A DNA stretch of 64,000 nucleotides. It comes from Bryobacterales bacterium KBS 96 (GTDB lineage Bacteria > Acidobacteriota > Terriglobia > Bryobacterales > Bryobacteraceae). Both the position numbers and the translations under genes were made by a program. This document shows positions 59,563-64,000 of this stretch, piece by piece (position 1 is the stretch's first letter; every line of letters starts with the position of its first letter). The stretch covers positions 2,706,629 through 2,770,628 of the forward strand of contig KB906767.1 of NCBI GenBank assembly GCA_000381625.1. Direction: 5' to 3'. The notes under the pieces are model-generated. The model had not been told where the DNA came from and ran no database searches. It saw only the letters and a list, made by a program, of their open reading frames with translations.

Positions 59563-59869
59563 GCCTATGTAGCATTCTAAAACGACAAATTCGAGAATGG
59601 ATACAAACCGTGCCGTATGAACCATCGCGCGCCAAAGGCGATGGGAACTATTCGATCCGTGCCGATGCGAACCAACCGAGTGATTTCTCGACCTGATTCG
59701 AAGCAAGCGACGTGCGCGCCCATAGGTACTCCCCCGTCCTGGAAGTACGAACTAAGTCAAGTCCGAATCGCAAAACATCCAAAAATGCTGCTATGGTTTG
59801 TAGATCCGTAGTGCAGTTCACGGCTGGCGTCGCTCGTCTCAGCGAGCGCGATAGCGTGCGTCTTGACTC
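59563..59869. other. Divergent intergenic region
   Basis: 307 bases between the PadR and DUF3857 genes. It probably holds both promoters, but no convincing -35/-10 pair was seen. A hairpin with a six-base stem, CGCTCG and CGAGCG around TCTCAG, lies at 59831-59848, ~20 bases before the DUF3857 start. No further gene is supported. Confidence 0.4.
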
Positions 59870-62800
59870 ATGTTGAACCGACTGTCCACAGGACTAGCTC
59901 TCGCAATGTCTCTTGCGATTGCTGCCATAAGCCCCGCCGCGGATGCTCCCGATTACTCAAAAGAAGCCGCCGTCATTCGGGACTTTACAACCAAAGTCAG
60001 TTTCTCCGCGACGGGAGCCAGGGAATGGCGGCAGAAAGTGTCTGTCCGTGTTCAGTCGGAAGCCGCAGTCCGGCAATTCGGAGTTCTTGGCTTCTTGTAT
60101 AACTCAGACAACGAGCAGATGGAGATCGAGTACGTTCGAGTCAAGAACGCGGACGGCTCGGTCGTCGAGACCCCCGTTTCCAGTGTCATGGATATCGCCA
60201 CACAGATTGCCGCCGCGGCGCCCACCTACAGCGATTTGCGGCAAAAGCAAGTTCCCGTGAAGGCGCTTGGGGTGGGAGACGTACTTGAGTACTCCGTCCG
60301 AAGCTCACAGCGGAAGCCCGAAGTGCCGGGCCAGTTCTGGTACCAGCAGGTCTTTATCGAGGATGCCGTTGTCTTGAATCAATCTCTTGAAATCGATGTC
60401 CCGAAGGACAAGTACGTTCAGGTGTCGAGCCCGGAGCTAAAGAGCGAAACTCGCGACGAGGGCGATCGGCGCGTCTTTTTTTGGAAACATTCGCAATTGG
60501 CGTTGAGCAAGCCGGACGGCAAGAAAGAACAAGCCACGACGGACAGCGAGCCGCCGAAGGTGCAGATCACGACCTTCAAGAACTGGGAAGAGGTCGGAAA
60601 CTGGTGGGGAGCGCTTGCCTCGGAACAAGCGAAAGTTACACCTGCAATTCAAGAGAAAGCCAGGGAACTGACGGCGGGACTCTCCACGGATACCGAAAAA
60701 GCAAAAGCCATCTATCGGTATGTCGCCATGAAGTTTCGCTATGTCTCCATTTCGTTTGGCGCCGGTAGATACCGCCCGCACAGCGCGGAAGAGGTAATGG
60801 CAAACCAGTACGGCGATTGCAAGGACAAACATACGCTGCTTGCAACTCTTCTAAAGGCGGCGGGCATTCCGGCTTGGCCCGCGCTCATCGGAGTAGGCGT
60901 CAAGTTCGATTCGAGCGTTCCATCGCCCGCGCAGTTTAACCATGTGATCACGGTGCTGCCACGGGACGGGAAATACGTGTGGCTGGATACTACCGCAGAA
61001 GTCGCTCCGTTTGGATTCTTGCTCCAGGCCATACGCGATGAAGAGGCGCTCGTCATCCCTCCCGGCGGCAAGCCAGCTTTGGTGAAAACGCCTCTCGACG
61101 CTCCCTTTGCCGCGTCCGAAATCGTCGATGTAAGGGCTTCTCTCGCGGCGGACGGCACGTTGACCGGACGTTTCGATTTTCGCTTGCGCGGAGATGGAGC
61201 GGTTGCGATGCGGGGGGCATTTCACGAGTTGGCGCCCGCGCAATGGCAGGCGTTTGCACAACAAATGTCGTACACGGCAGGCTATGCCGGGGATGTAAGT
61301 GGCGTTGAGGTTGAAGACATTGAAGACGTCGACAAACCGTTGCATTACAGCTACGACTATAAGCGCAAAAACTACTCCGATTGGGCAAACCATAGGATCA
61401 CACCGCCAACGCCGCCCCTTGGGTTCGGACCCGGCGACGAGGCCGACAAGCCGAAAGATTCTTTTTGGGCGGGCGCTCCTGGTGAATCGATCTACCGCGC
61501 GTCAGTCCAGCTACCGAATGGATTTTCCATCGAATTGCCCAAAGACACTACCTCGACCAGCGATTTCGCGGACTACTCCGCGCGCTACTCCGTAAAGGAC
61601 GGAACGCTGTTTACGGAACGCAAAATGGTTTTCAAGAAGTCGAAGGTGGCGGTCGAGCAATGGGCCGAATACCAGAAGTTCTACAAAGGAGTTCGAACCG
61701 ATCAAGGCCAGTATCTCTCAATGTCCGAGACCGGCGGAAATCAGAAGGCAGCAGTTTCGGAAAATAATCCGGAAGCGGAGAAATTGATTTACAGCGCCTT
61801 TGAGGCCGCGCAAAGACGTGATCTGACGAGAGCTCGAGATTTATTGGCGCGGGCTGAACACCTCAACTCTAAGCAGCCGAAATTGTGGGCTTGCTACGCC
61901 TTCGTCGACATCGCTGCTCAAAATAGCGAACAGGCTGTCGCGGATTTCCGAAAGGAGATCAAGGAACATCCCGACGAGATGCCGGCCTATCAGAGTCTCG
62001 CTACGTTTCTGGCCCACTTAGGGCAATCCGATGAGGCTCTCGCCGTCTGGCTCAGTGCTCTCGCTCAAAAACCCGATGATGAAACTGCTGCCGCGCGAGC
62101 CGCCAACCTGCTGCTGGAGGCAAAACGATATTCCGAGATTCCGCCTATGCTCGAAAAGCCGATCGCCGCGGCGCCGGACAACTACACCCTCCGGACGCTT
62201 CGCTTCGCAGCCCTATTACGCGTCGGCCAAAAGGATCAAGCCATCGTGGAGGCGCGGATCATCGCTAAGGCGACCTCCGATCCGCACATTCTGAACAACC
62301 TCGCCTATACCCTGGCCGATACCGATCTCGACAATGGCCTCGCCCAGACCCTTGCAGAGAACTCGCTCAATATCACGGAACAGGAATGCGCAATGGCCAA
62401 CCTGAACAGCTTCGAAAGCTCGGACCTGGCGCGAGTAAATACCCTCGTCGCGATATGGGATACGGTTGGGTGGGTTTATTTCAAACGCGGTGACTTCGTG
62501 CGCGCTGAAAAATACATTGATGCTTCCTGGCGATTGGGTCAGGCTGCCGACTCCGCCGATCACCTAGGCCAAATCTATGAAAAACAGGCTAAGCATGAAG
62601 CGGCGATTCACATGTGGCGGCTCGCACTCGCCGCCAATGCCAATCAAAAGGACGCGAAAGAACGCCTGCAAAATGCGGGGGAGCCGCGCGTTGAACCCGT
62701 TCGGACCGGACGCAACCCGAGAAGCGCTCAACCGGCTTCACCAGTCGAAGAACTTAGTAAATTGCGCACATTCCCTATTCCTGAACTGCCCAAGCAAAGC

Positions 62801-63034
62801 GGAAGCGCCGAATTCTTTCTGCTCGTTTCAGGTCATGGAATCGGCGCCGCGCGGTTCATCGGCGGCGCCGTACAGACTCTTCAAAAGGCAAAATACAGGT
62901 TTGCGTTCCCCGATGAAGGGCCGGAAAAGATCATTCGGCGCGGCATTCTGTCCTGTTCGACTTTGACTGCGCCTAGCTGCCAATTCACGTTCTTGCTTCC
63001 TTCAACGGTTCGGAAGGATACCAAGCCCGACTGA
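59870..63034 (+). CDS. Secreted DUF3857-transglutaminase-TPR protein
   Basis: 1054 aa. A signal peptide (MLNRLSTGLALAMSLAIAAI, cleavage near SPA) is followed by a DUF3857 domain (about 30-230), a transglutaminase-like domain with triad C317 in YGDCKDKHTLL, H358 in FNHVITVLP and D373 in VWLDTT, and a second beta domain (410-620). TPR repeats then begin about residue 635: LIYSAFEAAQRRDLTRARDL, ARAANLLLEAKRYSEIPPML and VYFKRGDFVRAEKYID. The role is unknown; related proteins sit in the periplasm of Bacteroidetes and Acidobacteria. The ATG has no clear ribosome site. Confidence 0.88.
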   Translation: MLNRLSTGLALAMSLAIAAISPAADAPDYSKEAAVIRDFTTKVSFSATGAREWRQKVSVRVQSEAAVRQFGVLGFLYNSDNEQMEIEYVRVKNADGSVVETPVSSVMDIATQIAAAAPTYSDLRQKQVPVKALGVGDVLEYSVRSSQRKPEVPGQFWYQQVFIEDAVVLNQSLEIDVPKDKYVQVSSPELKSETRDEGDRRVFFWKHSQLALSKPDGKKEQATTDSEPPKVQITTFKNWEEVGNWWGALASEQAKVTPAIQEKARELTAGLSTDTEKAKAIYRYVAMKFRYVSISFGAGRYRPHSAEEVMANQYGDCKDKHTLLATLLKAAGIPAWPALIGVGVKFDSSVPSPAQFNHVITVLPRDGKYVWLDTTAEVAPFGFLLQAIRDEEALVIPPGGKPALVKTPLDAPFAASEIVDVRASLAADGTLTGRFDFRLRGDGAVAMRGAFHELAPAQWQAFAQQMSYTAGYAGDVSGVEVEDIEDVDKPLHYSYDYKRKNYSDWANHRITPPTPPLGFGPGDEADKPKDSFWAGAPGESIYRASVQLPNGFSIELPKDTTSTSDFADYSARYSVKDGTLFTERKMVFKKSKVAVEQWAEYQKFYKGVRTDQGQYLSMSETGGNQKAAVSENNPEAEKLIYSAFEAAQRRDLTRARDLLARAEHLNSKQPKLWACYAFVDIAAQNSEQAVADFRKEIKEHPDEMPAYQSLATFLAHLGQSDEALAVWLSALAQKPDDETAAARAANLLLEAKRYSEIPPMLEKPIAAAPDNYTLRTLRFAALLRVGQKDQAIVEARIIAKATSDPHILNNLAYTLADTDLDNGLAQTLAENSLNITEQECAMANLNSFESSDLARVNTLVAIWDTVGWVYFKRGDFVRAEKYIDASWRLGQAADSADHLGQIYEKQAKHEAAIHMWRLALAANANQKDAKERLQNAGEPRVEPVRTGRNPRSAQPASPVEELSKLRTFPIPELPKQSGSAEFFLLVSGHGIGAARFIGGAVQTLQKAKYRFAFPDEGPEKIIRRGILSCSTLTAPSCQFTFLLPSTVRKDTKPD

Positions 63035-63060
63035 CGGCCGGTAGCCGCCGTTCCAGGCTG

Positions 63061-63378
63061 TCAAATCGGCAACAAACTCAACGCCGCTTCAATCTCCGAC
63101 CGCGTATGCGCATCTCCCTTGCGGTTGCACGCGTCGATTCCTCGTTCATAGAATCCTCGTGCTTCCTCAAGGCGGCCCAGCTTTTCAAGCACCTGCCCGC
63201 CGTGATAGTAGGCAGCGGTATACGTCTGGTCGTTTGCAAGTAAGGTTTCGAATTCGGCGATAGCATCTTCAAGCTGGCCGTTGTTTCCATATTCCATTGC
63301 CAGCCCGTAGCGGGCGAACAAATTTTTCGGGTCCTGCGCGACCATTTGCTTTAGCAGATCAAGGCGGTTCGTAGCCAT
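63061..63378 (-). CDS. Small TPR protein
   Basis: 105 aa from the ATG at 63378. Two to three tetratricopeptide repeats: NLFARYGLAMEYGNNGQLED, AAYYHGGQVLEKLGRLEEAR, ending AALSLLPI. There is no signal peptide, so it is probably cytoplasmic and protein-binding. It converges on the DUF3857 gene, 26 bases apart. The 15 extra residues of the longer frame (MWPSLATPLLATILA) could be read as a hydrophobic start, but the ATG at 63378 gives the family-like N-terminus MATNRLDLLKQMV. Confidence 0.75.
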   Translation of the reverse strand: MATNRLDLLKQMVAQDPKNLFARYGLAMEYGNNGQLEDAIAEFETLLANDQTYTAAYYHGGQVLEKLGRLEEARGFYERGIDACNRKGDAHTRSEIEAALSLLPI

Positions 63379-63680
63379 CGCTAGTATTGTCGCAAGCAAA
63401 GGGGTCGCAAGCGATGGCCACAAGATGTATGCAACATAGACGTGAAGGTAACGATCGTCCGGACCCGAGCCATGATCGCAACGAAGTAAAGCATGGCCCT
63501 GCGGGCTTTCTAGCCGTCTAGATGATCTTTAGGACAGCGGACCCCTCGCCCTGATCCTCAGTATAAGTAAATACACTGGTTTGGTCGGTCATCGACAGAG
63601 AATATGCCACGACGCGAATCACCGCCCCAATCGGAAATACTTCAGGGGACAGCACTCTAGTTCGAAAGGACGTCTACATC
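63379..63680. other. Divergent intergenic region before the last permease
   Basis: 302 bases. It should carry promoters for the TPR and permease genes. AAAGGA at 63665-63670 is the permease ribosome site. No PadR gene, repeat family member or RNA gene was recognised. Confidence 0.4.
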
Positions 63681-64000
63681 ATGAACACGATGCGATTGGT
63701 TGAGTCTCTCTCAGCGGCCTTTCGTTATTGGTTCCGGACCGTCCGCCACGCGCCTCTATTTGCGGCCACTGCAATTCTCACGCTATCGCTCGGCATCGGC
63801 GCGACGACGGCTATCTTCTCCGTGGTCAATGGCGTATTAATCAAGCCGCTGCCATATCCGAATGCGGATGAGCTCGTCAGCATCCGGCACTTTGCGCCTG
63901 GCATGGGGTTTCACGATGCGATTGGCATGTCGCCTTCGATGCTATACACCTACCGCGACGAAAGCCGCGTGTTTCAATCCCTCGGATTGTGGATGCCTGC
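63681..64000 (+). CDS. ADOP-type permease, N-terminal part (cut by window end)
   Basis: 106 codons from the ATG to the window edge without a stop. The reading starts MNTMRLVESLSAAFRYWFRT and continues HAPLFAATAILTLSLGIGAT, TAIFSVVNGVLIKPLPYP and NADELVSIRHFAPGM. This is the standard first helix and early periplasmic segment of MacB/FtsX ADOP permeases, very like the start of the gene at 48893 (LLALGIGINTTVFSIVE and LKPLPYPSADRL). AAAGGA precedes the ATG by 10 bases. Confidence 0.87.
   Translation, partial: MNTMRLVESLSAAFRYWFRTVRHAPLFAATAILTLSLGIGATTAIFSVVNGVLIKPLPYPNADELVSIRHFAPGMGFHDAIGMSPSMLYTYRDESRVFQSLGLWMP

Noticed and set aside
1-64000. Mobile element, prophage or genomic island boundaries
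   Set aside because: No integrase, transposase, phage gene or tRNA attachment site was seen, and composition looks even.

Overview
The window is a dense, GC-rich, single-copy chromosomal region. It most likely comes from an Acidobacteriota bacterium of the Bryobacterales/Solibacter type. That placement is inference from gene content: two Oar-like TonB-dependent receptors with an N-terminal carboxypeptidase-regulatory-like domain, large duplicated FtsX/MacB permeases (the ADOP type), a PadR regulator paired with a permease-like gene, FG-GAP/ASPIC and TPR secreted proteins, DUF1572/DinB, NIPSNAP, DUF885 and DUF3857 proteins. No rRNA, tRNA, CRISPR array, insertion sequence or prophage was seen.

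Layout. 1-4.4 kb, plus strand: envelope synthesis genes (GT2 and GT4 glycosyltransferases, prepilin peptidase, uppS, cdsA). 4.4-8.9 kb: a small secreted protein, truB, an ABC exporter and a cyclopropane-synthase-type methyltransferase. 9.1-14.3 kb: a degenerate receiver protein, a HAD phosphatase, a NarL-type histidine kinase/response regulator pair and a MerA-like flavoprotein. 14.3-16.4 kb: VOC protein, AraC regulator, secreted HExxH protein. 16.6-23.1 kb, minus strand: a tightly coupled export operon of three tandem membrane-fusion adaptors, a MacB-like permease without its ATPase, and a TolC-like channel. 23.4-29.1 kb: Oar-like receptor diverging from an AsmA protein. 29.1-31.9 kb: DinB protein and a glucarate catabolic pair (gudD, kdgD). 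32-36.8 kb: DUF885 peptidase-like protein, NPP-type phosphodiesterase, MgtC/DUF4010 membrane protein. 36.8-46.4 kb, minus strand: TPR protein, ASPIC protein, second Oar-like receptor, and an M16 peptidase pair whose inactive-type partner is frameshifted. 46.5-53.4 kb: ADOP permease, two membrane proteins, NIPSNAP protein, GH36 alpha-galactosidase. 53.7-57.8 kb: class III aminotransferase, a BrnT/BrnA toxin-antitoxin locus fused by a frameshift, methyltransferase, YraN, galT. 57.8-64 kb: PadR regulator with a half-permease carrying a Cys-rich tail, a DUF3857/transglutaminase/TPR protein, a TPR protein, and the start of another ADOP permease cut by the window end.

The most unusual signals are these. 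(1) Three dispersed copies of a ~74 bp element that folds as a central stem flanked by two small hairpins, with paired compensatory changes between copies. (2) The brnT/brnA locus, where one missing base fuses toxin and antitoxin in frame, downstream of a 30 bp operator whose two halves are each palindromes. (3) The three-adaptor export operon. (4) A PadR-linked half-permease ending in a likely zinc ribbon. (5) GCATGC-centred palindromes, one of which forms the C-terminal tail of a membrane protein. Every frame, start codon and motif here was read by eye from the sequence; no database search was possible.
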